Made by a program: the position numbers and the translations under genes
Shown: positions 53,045-63,176 of the stretch, one piece after another
How the letters are laid out: each line of letters starts with the position of its first letter
Position numbering within the stretch: position 1 is the stretch's first letter
The notes under the pieces: generated by a model
The model's database searches: none
Told to the model about the DNA's origin: nothing
Seen by the model: the letters and a program-made list of their open reading frames with translations, nothing else
Origin: Variovorax atrisoli 110B
GTDB taxonomy: Bacteria > Pseudomonadota > Gammaproteobacteria > Burkholderiales > Burkholderiaceae_C
Assembly: GCF_000382045.1 (NCBI RefSeq)
Contig: NZ_KB907450.1
Coordinates: forward strand, 62,001 to 126,000
Length of the DNA stretch: 64,000 bases
Reading direction: 5' to 3'

Positions 53045-53073
53045 TTGTCATGGCAAATCTGCAAAGCTAGGAT
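53045..53073 (+). promoter_or_regulatory. Sigma-70 promoter of the mmsA operon
   Basis: TTGTCA (53045-53050), 17-base spacer, TAGGAT (53068-53073). Transcription would begin near 53080, about 50 bases before mmsA. The TGCAAAG half-site occupies the spacer, so regulator occupancy would bear directly on RNA polymerase. Confidence 0.6.
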
Positions 53074-53131
53074 GCGTGACCGACCCGGTTCGCCCGGCGC
53101 CGCTTTCACAGATTCACAGGAGACAAAACCC

Positions 53132-54655
<1,524 letters not shown>

Positions 54656-54746
54656 GCTCGCCCCCAGGCTCCCGGGGCCACATCTGCGATCCGGCAAGGC
54701 CGGCTGCGCGATGTCCCCGGAAAGAGGACTCGAGAAATGATCTGCT

Positions 54747-55913
54747 GTGGGGCATCAATTGGACTTTGAACTTTCCGAGGAGCAGCGCGCCTTCGCCGAG
54801 ACGGCGCGCGATTTCGCTCAGGCTGAATTCGCGCCGCATGCGGCGCAGTGGGATGCGCAAGCCATCTTCCCCAGGGAAGCGATCGCCAAGGCTGGCGAGC
54901 TGGGCTTCTGCGGCCTCTATGCGCCCGAGCGCATCGGCGGCCTCGGCCTTCCGCGCCTCGACGCCGCGCTGGTGTTCGAGGAGATGGCGGCGGTCGACCC
55001 TTCGACGACGGCCTTCATCACCATCCACAACATGGCGACGTGGATGCTGGGCACCTGGGCGACCGACGAAGTGGCGCAGCAGTGGGGCGAGGACCTGACG
55101 AGCGGGCGCAAGCTGGCGTCGTACTGCCTGACCGAGCCGGGCGCCGGATCGGACGCGGGTTCGCTCAAGACGCGCGCCGAACTGCAGGGTGCCGAGTACG
55201 TCATCAACGGCGGCAAGGCCTTCATCTCGGGCGCAGGCTCGACCGACGTGCTGGTGCTGATGGCGCGCACGGGCGGCGCGGGAGCGAGCGGCATCTCGGC
55301 CTTCGCGGTGCCGGCCGACGCGCCGGGCATCAGCTACGGCAAGAAGGAACACAAGATGGGCTGGAACAGCCAGCCCACGCGCACCATCAGCTTCGACAAC
55401 GTGCGCATTCCCGCGCAGAACCTGCTGGGCAAGGAGGGCGAGGGCTTTCGCATCGCCATGAAGGGGCTCGACGGCGGGCGCATCAACATCGCGACCTGCT
55501 CGGTGGGCGCCGCGCAGGGCGCGCTCGATGCGGCCCGCCGCTACCTGCACGAGCGCCAGCAGTTCGGCAAGCCTCTGGCCAGCTTCCAGGCGCTGCAGTT
55601 CAAGCTGGCCGACATGGCGACCGAGCTGGTCGCTGCGCGGCAGATGGTGCGGCTCGCAGCCTCGAAGCTCGATGCCGGCCATTCCGACGCCAGCACCTAC
55701 TGTGCAATGGCCAAGCGCTTCGCGACCGACGCCGGTTTCAACGTCTGCAACGATGCGCTGCAGCTGCACGGCGGCTACGGCTACCTTGGCGAATTCCCGC
55801 TGGAGCGCCTGGTGCGCGACACGCGCGTGCACCAGATCCTCGAAGGCACCAACGAGATCATGCGCGTGATCGTTGCGCGAAAATTGCTGGAAGGGGACAG
55901 CGACATCCGCTGA
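54747..55913 (+). CDS. Isobutyryl-CoA dehydrogenase-like acyl-CoA dehydrogenase
   Basis: FAD enzyme that oxidises isobutyryl-CoA to methacrylyl-CoA, passing electrons to ETF. The 388 residues show the ACAD signatures CLTEPGAGSDAGSLKT (FAD/substrate loop), NGGKAFISGAG, and QLHGGYGYLGEFPLERLVRD with the catalytic Glu nearby in LEGTNEIMRVI. No ATG starts it: the options are GTG at 54747 or TTG at 54759 (LDFELSEEQ). A nearby ATG (54737) opens an out-of-frame 10-codon ORF that overlaps both. Position in the mms operon supports the assignment. Confidence 0.87.
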   Translation: MGHQLDFELSEEQRAFAETARDFAQAEFAPHAAQWDAQAIFPREAIAKAGELGFCGLYAPERIGGLGLPRLDAALVFEEMAAVDPSTTAFITIHNMATWMLGTWATDEVAQQWGEDLTSGRKLASYCLTEPGAGSDAGSLKTRAELQGAEYVINGGKAFISGAGSTDVLVLMARTGGAGASGISAFAVPADAPGISYGKKEHKMGWNSQPTRTISFDNVRIPAQNLLGKEGEGFRIAMKGLDGGRINIATCSVGAAQGALDAARRYLHERQQFGKPLASFQALQFKLADMATELVAARQMVRLAASKLDAGHSDASTYCAMAKRFATDAGFNVCNDALQLHGGYGYLGEFPLERLVRDTRVHQILEGTNEIMRVIVARKLLEGDSDIR

Positions 55914-55977
55914 AACCTGCGCGTTCTCAGCGTGCTGTCCCCGCATCCGATCCAGCCCAGTCTCACCTCAGCTTCAC

Positions 55978-57093
55978 ATGACCGACTCAGTAGTTCTTTT
56001 CGACGAAATCAAGACCGCCGGCGGCCAGCGCTTCGCCGTTGCCACGCTCAACGCGCCGGCTTCGCTCAACGCGCTGTCCGTGGACATGGTGCGGTTGCTC
56101 ACCCCCAAGCTGCGCGAATGGGCGAGCGACGCCGGCATCGTCGGCGTGCTGCTGCAGGCCTCGGGCGAGAAGGCCTTCTGCGCCGGCGGCGACCTGCGCC
56201 AGCTCTACCAGACGCTGCTCGACTGCGGCCCCGAACGCAATACCTACGCCGAGGACTTCTTCCGCGAGGAGTACGAGCTCGACTACCTGATCCACACCTT
56301 CCCCAAGCCCTTCCTGTGCTGGGGCCACGGCATCGTGATGGGCGGCGGCGTGGGCCTGCTGGCGGGCGCCTCGCATCGCGTGATGACGCTGCAAAGCCGC
56401 ATCGCCATGCCCGAGATCAACATCGGCCTGTACCCCGACGTGGGCGGCAGCTGGTTCCTGCGCCGCACGCCGGGCCGCACCGGGCTGTTCCTCGCGCTCA
56501 CTGCCGCGAACATCAACGCGGCCGACACCATCTTCTGCGGCCTTGCCGACGTGCTGGTGCCGCAAGAGCGCAAGAGCGAAGTGCTCGAAGCCATCGCCGC
56601 CACCCAATGGGCCGGCGAGAACAAGTCCGACCGCGCCACGCTGTCGCGCATCCTCGCCAAGGCGGGCGAAGGCGCCGAGATGCCGGCATCGAAGGTGCGC
56701 GAGCACTACGACACCATCAACGCGCTGATGGCGGGCGACGACCTGCTCGACATCGCCGGGCGCCTGCGCGAGCTGCAGAGCGACGACGCGTGGCTGCAGA
56801 CGGCAGCCAAGACCTTCGCCAAGGGCGCGCCCAGCTCGGCTGCGCTGAGCTTCGAGCTGTGGCAGCGCGTGCTGCGCATGTCGCTGGCCGAAGTGTTCCG
56901 CCTCGAGTACTGGGCCTCGCTCGGCTTCTGCGCGCACAAGGACTTCGCCGAAGGCATCCGCGCGGTGCTGGTCGACAAGGACCGCAATCCGCGCTGGAAC
57001 CCGGCCACGCTCGAGGAGATCACGCCCGCCTTCATCGAAGACCACCTGCGTCCGCGCGGGGAGATGCCGCCGGAGCTGGCATCGCTGGCCTGA
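55978..57093 (+). CDS. 3-hydroxyisobutyryl-CoA hydrolase-like enoyl-CoA hydratase family protein
   Basis: Crotonase-fold enzyme of 371 residues from the ATG at 55978. That length, the opening FAVATLNAPASLNALSVDMV, ASGEKAFCAGGDLRQLYQT (oxyanion hole), HGIVMGGGVGLLAGASHRVM, and MPEINIGLYPDVGGSWFLRR match the 3-hydroxyisobutyryl-CoA hydrolase group rather than the 260-residue hydratases. It would release 3-hydroxyisobutyrate for MmsB. A plain methacrylyl-CoA hydratase is not encoded nearby in this window. Confidence 0.88.
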   Translation: MTDSVVLFDEIKTAGGQRFAVATLNAPASLNALSVDMVRLLTPKLREWASDAGIVGVLLQASGEKAFCAGGDLRQLYQTLLDCGPERNTYAEDFFREEYELDYLIHTFPKPFLCWGHGIVMGGGVGLLAGASHRVMTLQSRIAMPEINIGLYPDVGGSWFLRRTPGRTGLFLALTAANINAADTIFCGLADVLVPQERKSEVLEAIAATQWAGENKSDRATLSRILAKAGEGAEMPASKVREHYDTINALMAGDDLLDIAGRLRELQSDDAWLQTAAKTFAKGAPSSAALSFELWQRVLRMSLAEVFRLEYWASLGFCAHKDFAEGIRAVLVDKDRNPRWNPATLEEITPAFIEDHLRPRGEMPPELASLA

Positions 57094-57118
57094 GAGAGAA
57101 AGAAGCGGACAGCCGGGC

Positions 57119-57153
57119 GCAGAGGGAGCGAAGGTTCCGCGAAGGACGCGAAA
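57119..57153 (+). repeat. Dispersed 35-bp intergenic repeat, copy B, within a hairpin
   Basis: Matches 14995-15029 at 30 of 35 positions. Here it also forms most of a hairpin: GCGAAGGTT (57128-57136) pairs with AACCTTCGC (57152-57160), nine perfect base pairs, in the 120-base gap between the hydrolase gene and mmsB. Substitutions relative to copy A keep the CGCGAA core units. Confidence 0.55.
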
Positions 57154-57213
57154 CCTTCGCGTCATCTGCGTCCTGATCCGGCATTCGTGTTCACGCAACC
57201 CAGGAGACATCAA

Positions 57214-58110
57214 ATGAAGATCGCATTCATCGGCCTAGGCAACATGGGCGGCCCGATGGCCATGAACCTGCACAAGGCCGGCCACACGCTCGCCGCCTTC
57301 GACCTCTCGAAGGAGGCCTGTGCGAAGTTCGGTGCCGACGGCCTGCCGATCGCAAATTCGGCCGTCGAGGCGGTGGTGGATGCCGAGGTCGTCATCAGCA
57401 TGCTGCCGGCCAGCGCGCACGTTGAAGGACTGTTCCTGGGCGGCGCTGGCAAGCCCGGGCTGCTGGAGAGCATCCGCGCAGGCTCGCTGGTGATCGACAG
57501 CAGCACCATCGCGGCCGCGACCTCGCGCAAGGTGGCCGAGGCGGCTGCGGCGAAGGGCATCGCGATGATCGATGCGCCCGTATCGGGCGGCACCGGCGGC
57601 GCCATCGCGGGCACGCTGACCTTCATGGTTGGCGGCGAGACGCAAGACCTGGAGCGTGCGCGCCCGGTGCTCGAGAAGATGGGCGCCAACATCTTCCATG
57701 CCGGCGCGGCAGGTGCGGGGCAGACCGCGAAGATCTGCAACAACATGCTGCTGGGCATCCTGATGATCGGCACCTCCGAGGCGCTGGCGCTGGGCGTGGC
57801 CAACGGGCTCGATCCGAAGGTGCTCTCGGAGATCATGCGCCGCAGCTCGGGCGGCAACTGGGCGCTGGAAAAGTACAACCCGATGCCCGGCGTGATGGAG
57901 ACGGCGCCCGCTTCGAAGAACTATGCCGGCGGCTTCGGCACCGACCTGATGCTCAAGGACCTGGGGCTGGCCCAGGAAAACGCCACCGCCGTGCGTGCGG
58001 CCACGCCGCTGGGCGGGCTGGCGCGCAGCCTGTATGCGGCCCACAGCCTCGCCGGCCATGGTGCGCTCGATTTCTCGAGCGTGCTGAAGCTGGTGCAGAA
58101 GGCTTCCTGA
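57214..58110 (+). CDS. mmsB: 3-hydroxyisobutyrate dehydrogenase
   Basis: NAD-dependent oxidation of 3-hydroxyisobutyrate to methylmalonate semialdehyde, the substrate of MmsA. The ATG at 57214 follows CAGGAG; 298 residues is the standard size. IAFIGLGNMGGPMAMNLHKA is the dinucleotide motif, DAPVSGGTGGAIAGTLTFMV the substrate-binding signature, and the catalytic Lys is in GQTAKICNNMLLG. Operon order mmsA, acyl-CoA dehydrogenase, hydrolase, mmsB covers four valine steps. Confidence 0.95.
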   Translation: MKIAFIGLGNMGGPMAMNLHKAGHTLAAFDLSKEACAKFGADGLPIANSAVEAVVDAEVVISMLPASAHVEGLFLGGAGKPGLLESIRAGSLVIDSSTIAAATSRKVAEAAAAKGIAMIDAPVSGGTGGAIAGTLTFMVGGETQDLERARPVLEKMGANIFHAGAAGAGQTAKICNNMLLGILMIGTSEALALGVANGLDPKVLSEIMRRSSGGNWALEKYNPMPGVMETAPASKNYAGGFGTDLMLKDLGLAQENATAVRAATPLGGLARSLYAAHSLAGHGALDFSSVLKLVQKAS

Positions 58111-58134
58111 GCCCGCTGCGTCGATCGATCCGGC

Positions 58135-58299
58135 TCAGCTGTAGCGCGACTGCAGCAGCCACAGCAGGCCGAGCACCACCACGAGCAGCACGGCGAAAAG
58201 AACCCAGGCGCGGGTGAACGCCTGCGTTTCGGTGAGTTCGGCCTGCGAAGCCATCGCGGGAGGCGCGCTGGCGGTTACGTCGGGTTGCGGTTGTGTCAT
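58135..58299 (-). CDS. Small single-helix membrane protein
   Basis: A 54-residue protein. Residues 1-29 are polar (TQPQPDVTASAPPAMASQAE), then a strong hydrophobic helix WVLFAVLLVVVLGLLWLL ends in QSRYS. The ATG at 58299 overlaps the stop codon of the MFS transporter gene (ATGA), so it is translationally coupled to it and may be an accessory subunit. No family is recognised. Confidence 0.65.
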   Translation of the reverse strand: MTQPQPDVTASAPPAMASQAELTETQAFTRAWVLFAVLLVVVLGLLWLLQSRYS

Positions 58300-59576
58300 T
58301 TCCCCACTGTACAGCGCAGTCCGCCGGCCGGGGCCAGCTTTGCATTGGCATCCATCCGCGACATCGACCACATGATGGCGGCTGCCACCAGGTTGGCTCC
58401 GACGCTGAACAGGATCGGCAGCAGGTAGCTGCGGCTGATGTCGAAGGCATAGCCCGCCGCGGCCGGACCTACCAGCGTGCCGAAGGCCACGCTGGTGTAA
58501 AGCACGCCGATGATCGCGCTGATGTTGCGCCCGCCGAAGTAGTCCATCACCAGCGCCGGCAGGAGTGCGACGAAGCCGCCATAGAACGCGCCGTAGAAGA
58601 AGGCGAACACCGCCAGCCCCCGGAAGCCGCCGGACGTAGCCCACACGAGCAGCGACAGCGCCATGCCGGTGGACATCAGCAGCATGGTCTGCGCGCGCCC
58701 CATGCGGTCGGCCAGCCCGCCCAGGAAGAAGCGCCCGGCCGTGCTGCCCACGCCGATCGCGCCCAGCAGCAGTACAGCGGACGCGTTGGGCACTCCATGG
58801 TCCAGCGCATAGGGCACCAGATGCACGAAAGGCACGAACAGGCCGAACGAGCTGATGAGGCAGGTCACGTACAGCCCGGCGAAGCGCCGGGTGCGCACGG
58901 CATCGCGCACCGTGAAACCCTCGGGACGGGCCGTCGCGGCCTGCGGCAGCGGCGAATCGCCGTCGGGGCCCAGCCCTCGGTCGCGCGGATCGTTCTCGAT
59001 CAGCAGGGCCATGCCGACGCCCACCACCATCGCCAGTGCGCCCAGCGCCAGGTAGGCGTTGCGCCAGCCCAGTGTCTCGATGAAGAGCGATGCGAGCGGC
59101 GGCATCGCCAGTGTGCCGACGCCGATGCCGCTCACCGCCAGCCCCGAGGCGAAGCCGCGCCGCCGGACGAACCAGCGCTGCACCGCGCCGAGCACCGGCA
59201 CGTACGAGGCGCCCACTCCAAGGCCCACGCCCAGACCGTAGGCGAGATAGATCTGCGTGAGGCTGCGCGCCTGCCCCGCCAGCGCCAGCCCCAGCCCAAC
59301 CAGCACCATGCCGGCGACGGCCAGCCGCCGCGAACCCCAGCGGTCGGCCAGCGGTCCGCTGACCACCCCGAGGCCGAAGTAGAGAAAGCCCGCGAGCGAG
59401 AACACCAGCGAGACCGAGCCGCGCGAGGCGCCGAAGTCTTTCTGCAGCGAATCGAGGAAGGCGCTGAAGGTGTAGGCGCAGCCGAAGCCGACGAAGGTCA
59501 CGGCGAAGGCGCCCGCGACCACCAGCCAGCCACGGAACAGGCCTGCGCCTTGCGATGGGGAAGGGGTGTTCATCAT
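58296..59576 (-). CDS. MFS transporter, OFA (oxalate/formate antiporter)-like
   Basis: Twelve-helix major facilitator, 426 residues from the ATG at 59576 (MMNTPSPSQGAGLFRGWLVV). The first helix region VVAGAFAVTFVGFGCAYTFS and the loop GPLADRWGSRRLAV carry the MFS signature; the second half has GGLADRMGRAQTMLL. It resembles monocarboxylate/OFA-type permeases. Substrate unknown. It is divergent from the GcvA-like regulator at 59728. Confidence 0.87.
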   Translation of the reverse strand: MMNTPSPSQGAGLFRGWLVVAGAFAVTFVGFGCAYTFSAFLDSLQKDFGASRGSVSLVFSLAGFLYFGLGVVSGPLADRWGSRRLAVAGMVLVGLGLALAGQARSLTQIYLAYGLGVGLGVGASYVPVLGAVQRWFVRRRGFASGLAVSGIGVGTLAMPPLASLFIETLGWRNAYLALGALAMVVGVGMALLIENDPRDRGLGPDGDSPLPQAATARPEGFTVRDAVRTRRFAGLYVTCLISSFGLFVPFVHLVPYALDHGVPNASAVLLLGAIGVGSTAGRFFLGGLADRMGRAQTMLLMSTGMALSLLVWATSGGFRGLAVFAFFYGAFYGGFVALLPALVMDYFGGRNISAIIGVLYTSVAFGTLVGPAAAGYAFDISRSYLLPILFSVGANLVAAAIMWSMSRMDANAKLAPAGGLRCTVGK

Positions 59577-59727
59577 GTGGATGTCTGGATCAGAATATCT
59601 AATGCCGTGGTCCCGGGCATTCGAGGCCGGGTGCTCTCTTTCGGCGAAGCCAAGATGGATGTTCCGGCTTCCAGGCCTCCACGGCAAACCAGAATTTCTG
59701 CCTCTTTCAGTTCAGAACGGCTAAACG

Positions 59728-60711
59728 ATGGAACACCAGCTCCCTCCGCTCAACGCGCTGCGCGCCTTCGAGGCCGCTGCCCGCCATCTCTCGGTGAAGA
59801 ACGCGGCGGACGAACTCTGCGTGACCCCGGGGGCAGTGAGCCAGCTCGTCAAGACGCTGGAGCTGCACCTCGGCGTGCAGCTGTTCCGCCGCGTCAACCG
59901 GGGCATCTTCCTGACCGATGCGGGACAGGCCTACCTGCCACCCGTGCGCCATGCGTTCAGGCAGATCAGCGACGCCACGCAGAAGGTGGCCGTGCCCCCG
60001 CAGACCGGCCTGCTCACCGTGAGCGCCACGCCGTTCTTCGCTTCCGCCTGGCTCGTGCCGCGCCTCAAGTCCTTCCAGGATGCGCATCCCGACATCGACC
60101 TTCAGGTGCTGACGGGCAATGCGCTGGCCGATTTCTCGCGAGACGGCGTGGACGTCGCCATCCGCCATGGCATGGGCCAGTACCCCGGGCTTGCCAGTCA
60201 GCGCGTGCTGACGGTCGAGATGGTGCCGGTCGCCGCACCCGCGCTGGTCGCCGGGCACGGCAAGCCGAAGCAGCCGGCCGACCTGCTGCGGTGGCCGCGC
60301 GTGAACGACGCCGATCGCAAGGGCTGGCGCCTGTGGTTCGAGGCGCAGGGCATCCTTGATGCCGGCCCGGCGCGCGGGCCTTCCTTCGGCGATGCCGGCC
60401 TGCTGCTGCAGGCGGTGCTCGCGGGGCAGGGCGCGGCCCTGCTGCCCGCCGCCATGATGGCTCCCGAGATCGCGCAGGGCCGGCTCGTCCAGCTCTCGAA
60501 CGTGACATGGCTCGAAGACTTCGCGTACTACCTCGTGTGCCCCGAAGCCAGCCGCGACTGGCCGAAAGTCGCGGCATTCCGTGACTGGCTGCTCGATGCG
60601 GTGCGCGAGAAAGGCGCTTCGTCAGGTAGCCGCAAGAGAGGATCGCCCACAGTCGCGGGTCAGCCCATCGCGCCGCCACGTCGTCGGCGCGCCGCGGCCG
60701 GTCCTTCATGA
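59728..60711 (+). CDS. GcvA-like LysR-family regulator
   Basis: A 327-residue LysR protein of the GcvA/AmpR subgroup: PPLNALRAFEAAARHLSVKN then VTPGAVSQLVKTLELHLGVQ are diagnostic of that group's winged helix. The C-terminal 25 residues (RKRGSPTVAGQPIAPPRRRR) are unusually basic and disordered. It is divergent from the MFS gene and its end overlaps the DUF1345 gene by four bases (ATGA), a rare coupling of a regulator to a membrane protein. Confidence 0.9.
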   Translation: MEHQLPPLNALRAFEAAARHLSVKNAADELCVTPGAVSQLVKTLELHLGVQLFRRVNRGIFLTDAGQAYLPPVRHAFRQISDATQKVAVPPQTGLLTVSATPFFASAWLVPRLKSFQDAHPDIDLQVLTGNALADFSRDGVDVAIRHGMGQYPGLASQRVLTVEMVPVAAPALVAGHGKPKQPADLLRWPRVNDADRKGWRLWFEAQGILDAGPARGPSFGDAGLLLQAVLAGQGAALLPAAMMAPEIAQGRLVQLSNVTWLEDFAYYLVCPEASRDWPKVAAFRDWLLDAVREKGASSGSRKRGSPTVAGQPIAPPRRRRAAAGPS

Positions 60712-61379
60712 AGCTCCAGCGACACAGATTCCTCCGCCAGATGGCCGCCCGGCCGCGCCTGTTCATTGCTACCGCCATCGCCATCGCGACCGGCGTGCTG
60801 TGGCCTCCGTCCATCGAGGCCCACCTCGTCACGCGTCTGCTGATCGCCTGGAACACCGGCGCATGCCTTTACGTGCTGCTCGCCGCGATCATGATGACGC
60901 GCTCTTCGCAGCAGCACATGCGCTACCGCGCGCAGCTCCAGGACGAGGGTCGCATCGTCATCCTCGTGCTGGTGGTGGTGTCGGCCATTGCCAGCCTGGC
61001 GGCCATCGGCGGCGAACTGGCGGTGGTGAAGGACATGCACGGCATCGAGAAGATCGCGCACATCGCGCTGGCCGGGCTCACGGTGATGTCGTCGTGGGCC
61101 TTCACGCAGGTCATGTTCACCTTGCACTACGCGCACGACTACTACGCCGGCACGGCGCGGGGACGCAATCCCGGCCTCCAGTTTCCGGACGACGAGCCTC
61201 CCACCTATGGCGATTTCTTCTACTTCTCCGCGGTGATCGGCACCTCGGGGCAGACGGCGGACGTGTCCTTCGTGTCCAAGCCCATGCGGCGGATCGGCTC
61301 GGTGCACTGCATCCTGGCGTACCTCTTCAACACGACGGTGCTCGCGTTGCTCATCAACATCGGCGCGAGCATGTTTTGA
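60708..61379 (+). CDS. DUF1345 integral membrane protein
   Basis: A 223-residue protein with five or six membrane helices, matching DUF1345. The C-terminal SWAFTQVMFTLHYAHDYYAG and PTYGDFFYFSAVIGTSGQTA are the conserved family segments; the latter recalls the pore loop of two-helix channels. Function not established. It is coupled by overlap to the LysR gene before it and to the exported protein after it. Confidence 0.87.
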   Translation: MKLQRHRFLRQMAARPRLFIATAIAIATGVLWPPSIEAHLVTRLLIAWNTGACLYVLLAAIMMTRSSQQHMRYRAQLQDEGRIVILVLVVVSAIASLAAIGGELAVVKDMHGIEKIAHIALAGLTVMSSWAFTQVMFTLHYAHDYYAGTARGRNPGLQFPDDEPPTYGDFFYFSAVIGTSGQTADVSFVSKPMRRIGSVHCILAYLFNTTVLALLINIGASMF

Positions 61380-62116
61380 GCGCACGGGCACGCCATCTCA
61401 GATTCGCCGCTGCGGCACTCCTGTGCGCCGCCGCGACCGCGTGGGCGGACGAAGAGCCGGCCGAACTGCCTTTCAAGCTCACTGTGGGGGCCTACCGCGT
61501 TTCCGGCGGGGGCCTACCCCCGGGGCCGGGGCTGGACATGAACCTGCGCTACACCTACGGGGACGGCACCGTCTGGATAGGCTGGTTTCGCTCGCCGGTA
61601 CTCGATTTCGCGCAGCCGCGCGTGGGCTGGGACCACACCTTCACGCTGGGGCCGGTGCGGGTGCTGCCTTCGCTGCAGGCCGCCTCGGGCGGATTCGTGG
61701 GCGGCAGCCTGGCGGTGGAAACAGGCGACAGCTGGTTCGCCGGCGCGGGCCTGGGCCGCACCAACCTGCGCAACTATGCGAACCTGAACTTTGATCCGAA
61801 CGACTCGTACACGGTGTATGGCGGCTACAAGTGGACGGACGGAAAGGCGCTGTCGCTCTCGCTGATCCGCGACAACCGGCTGAACCCCGATCAGCAGGAC
61901 GTGCATCTCGTCTATCGCATGCCGCTGCCCGATCGGCAACGCCTGACCGTCGACCTGCTGGCCAAGCAGGGCACGGTCGAGGGCCGATTCATCCGCCGTG
62001 CCGGCCTGACCGTGACCTACGACTGGCCGCGGTGGTTCGTTCGCGCAGCCTATGACCCGAAGGTGAACTTCACGTCGCAGAACATGGTGCGGTTGTCGGT
62101 AGGCACGCGATTCTGA
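61376..62116 (+). CDS. Exported beta-rich protein, YfaZ/outer-membrane-like
   Basis: A 246-residue exported protein. The start is a TTG at 61376 overlapping the DUF1345 stop (TTGA); a signal peptide covers about residues 8-28 (RFAAAALLCAAATAWA). The mature part has alternating hydrophobic/aromatic strands (LDMNLRYTYGDGTVWIGWFR, YTVYGGYKWTDGKALSLSLI) and ends in Phe (SVGTRF), typical of outer-membrane beta-barrels. No specific family is certain. Confidence 0.72.
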   Translation: MSARARHLRFAAAALLCAAATAWADEEPAELPFKLTVGAYRVSGGGLPPGPGLDMNLRYTYGDGTVWIGWFRSPVLDFAQPRVGWDHTFTLGPVRVLPSLQAASGGFVGGSLAVETGDSWFAGAGLGRTNLRNYANLNFDPNDSYTVYGGYKWTDGKALSLSLIRDNRLNPDQQDVHLVYRMPLPDRQRLTVDLLAKQGTVEGRFIRRAGLTVTYDWPRWFVRAAYDPKVNFTSQNMVRLSVGTRF

Positions 62117-62140
62117 AGGGCGCAGGAGCGACCGAACTGT

Positions 62141-63067
62141 TCAGAGCAGCTCGATCCCCGGCAGGCTCTTGAAGCAGCTCTCGCGTGTGATGCGCACGAA
62201 GTCGGCCAGCCAGGGCCGTGCCGAGGTGGCCTGCGTGCAGGCCATGTAGAGCCGCCCGGTCAGCCCCTTGCTGCCCACGCGGCGCGCGGTGACGTAGCCT
62301 CGGTCGAGATAGTTCTGCACCGCCCACAGCGGCAGCGTCGCCACGCCGCGTCCGCTGGCCACCAGCTGCAGCATCGCGACCGTGAGTTCGGTCGTGCGGC
62401 GGTGCGCGGGCTCCACGCCAGCGGGGTCCAGCACCTGGCGAACGATGTCGAGCATCTCGTCGGGCACCGGGTAGGTGATGAGCGTCTGGTCGGCGAAGTG
62501 CCGCGCCGTGAGGTACGGCTTGGCCGTCAGCGGGTGGTCGTTGGCGAGCAGCGCCATGATCTCGAAGCGGAAGAGGGCGTGGTAATCGACGGTTTCGCCG
62601 GGGTCCTGCTCGGACACGATGGCCACTTCTGCGCGGTTCTGCATCACCAGCGCGATCGGGTCGGGGTGGAAGCCCGAGACGATGTCGAGCTCGATCTCGG
62701 GCCAGCGCTGGCGGAAGGCGTCCATGGCCGGCATGAGCCAGTCGAAGCAGGTGTGGCACTCGACCACGATGCGCAATTGGCCGCTGCGCCCCAGCGCGAG
62801 CCGTGCCACGTCGCGCTCGGCTTCCTCGATCAGCGGCAAGGCGGTGTCGGCCAGTTGCAGCAACCGCAGGCCGGTGGTGCTGAACTGCGGCGGCACCGAC
62901 TTGCGCTCGAAGAGCTGGGCGCCGTAGCGGTCTTCGAGCAGCTTGACCTGGTGCGACAGGGCCGACTGGGTGAGGTTGAGCAGCTGCGCCGCGCGCACGA
63001 GGCTGCCGGTGTCGCGCAGCGCGACGAGCGTGCGCAGGTGGCGGATTTCAAGTATCGATTGCTGCAT
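62141..63067 (-). CDS. metR: MetR, LysR-family activator of methionine synthesis
   Basis: A 308-residue regulator that activates metE with homocysteine as co-effector. The winged helix contains TLVALRDTGSLVRAAQLLNL and LTQSALSHQVKLLEDRYGAQ; MetR-typical residues CHTCFDWLMPAMDAFRQRWP follow. It is divergent from metE across 109 bases containing a perfect MetR-type TGAA-N5-TTCA box that overlaps its own start codon, consistent with autoregulation. Confidence 0.93.
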   Translation of the reverse strand: MQQSILEIRHLRTLVALRDTGSLVRAAQLLNLTQSALSHQVKLLEDRYGAQLFERKSVPPQFSTTGLRLLQLADTALPLIEEAERDVARLALGRSGQLRIVVECHTCFDWLMPAMDAFRQRWPEIELDIVSGFHPDPIALVMQNRAEVAIVSEQDPGETVDYHALFRFEIMALLANDHPLTAKPYLTARHFADQTLITYPVPDEMLDIVRQVLDPAGVEPAHRRTTELTVAMLQLVASGRGVATLPLWAVQNYLDRGYVTARRVGSKGLTGRLYMACTQATSARPWLADFVRITRESCFKSLPGIELL

Positions 63068-63079
63068 GAAAAATATTCA
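63067..63079. promoter_or_regulatory. MetR binding-site match
   Basis: TGAAAAATATTCA fits the enterobacterial MetR consensus TGAA-N5-TTCA at every fixed position. It starts at the first base of the metR coding region, so binding would also affect metR expression. Confidence 0.65.
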
Positions 63080-63099
63080 ATCGAAAGAGCAAAAGGTTT

Positions 63100-63123
63100 C
63101 GTTTGAATCATATGCCTCAAACG
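63100..63123. promoter_or_regulatory. Second inverted repeat in the metR-metE region
   Basis: CGTTTGA (63100-63106) and TCAAACG (63117-63123), perfect 7-bp arms around 10 bases, 54 bases upstream of metE. It contains a T-N-A type LysR core and may be the activation site next to the metE promoter. Confidence 0.5.
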
Positions 63124-63176
63124 CCGACCATCGCTGGCTCACAAGATTTCCAAGATCAGCGACCGGATTACCTGAA

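Noticed and set aside
63068..63176. Possible SAM or cobalamin riboswitch upstream of metE
   Set aside because: Only 109 bases separate metR and metE, with no recognisable riboswitch core, and control by MetR is already explained by the boxes present.
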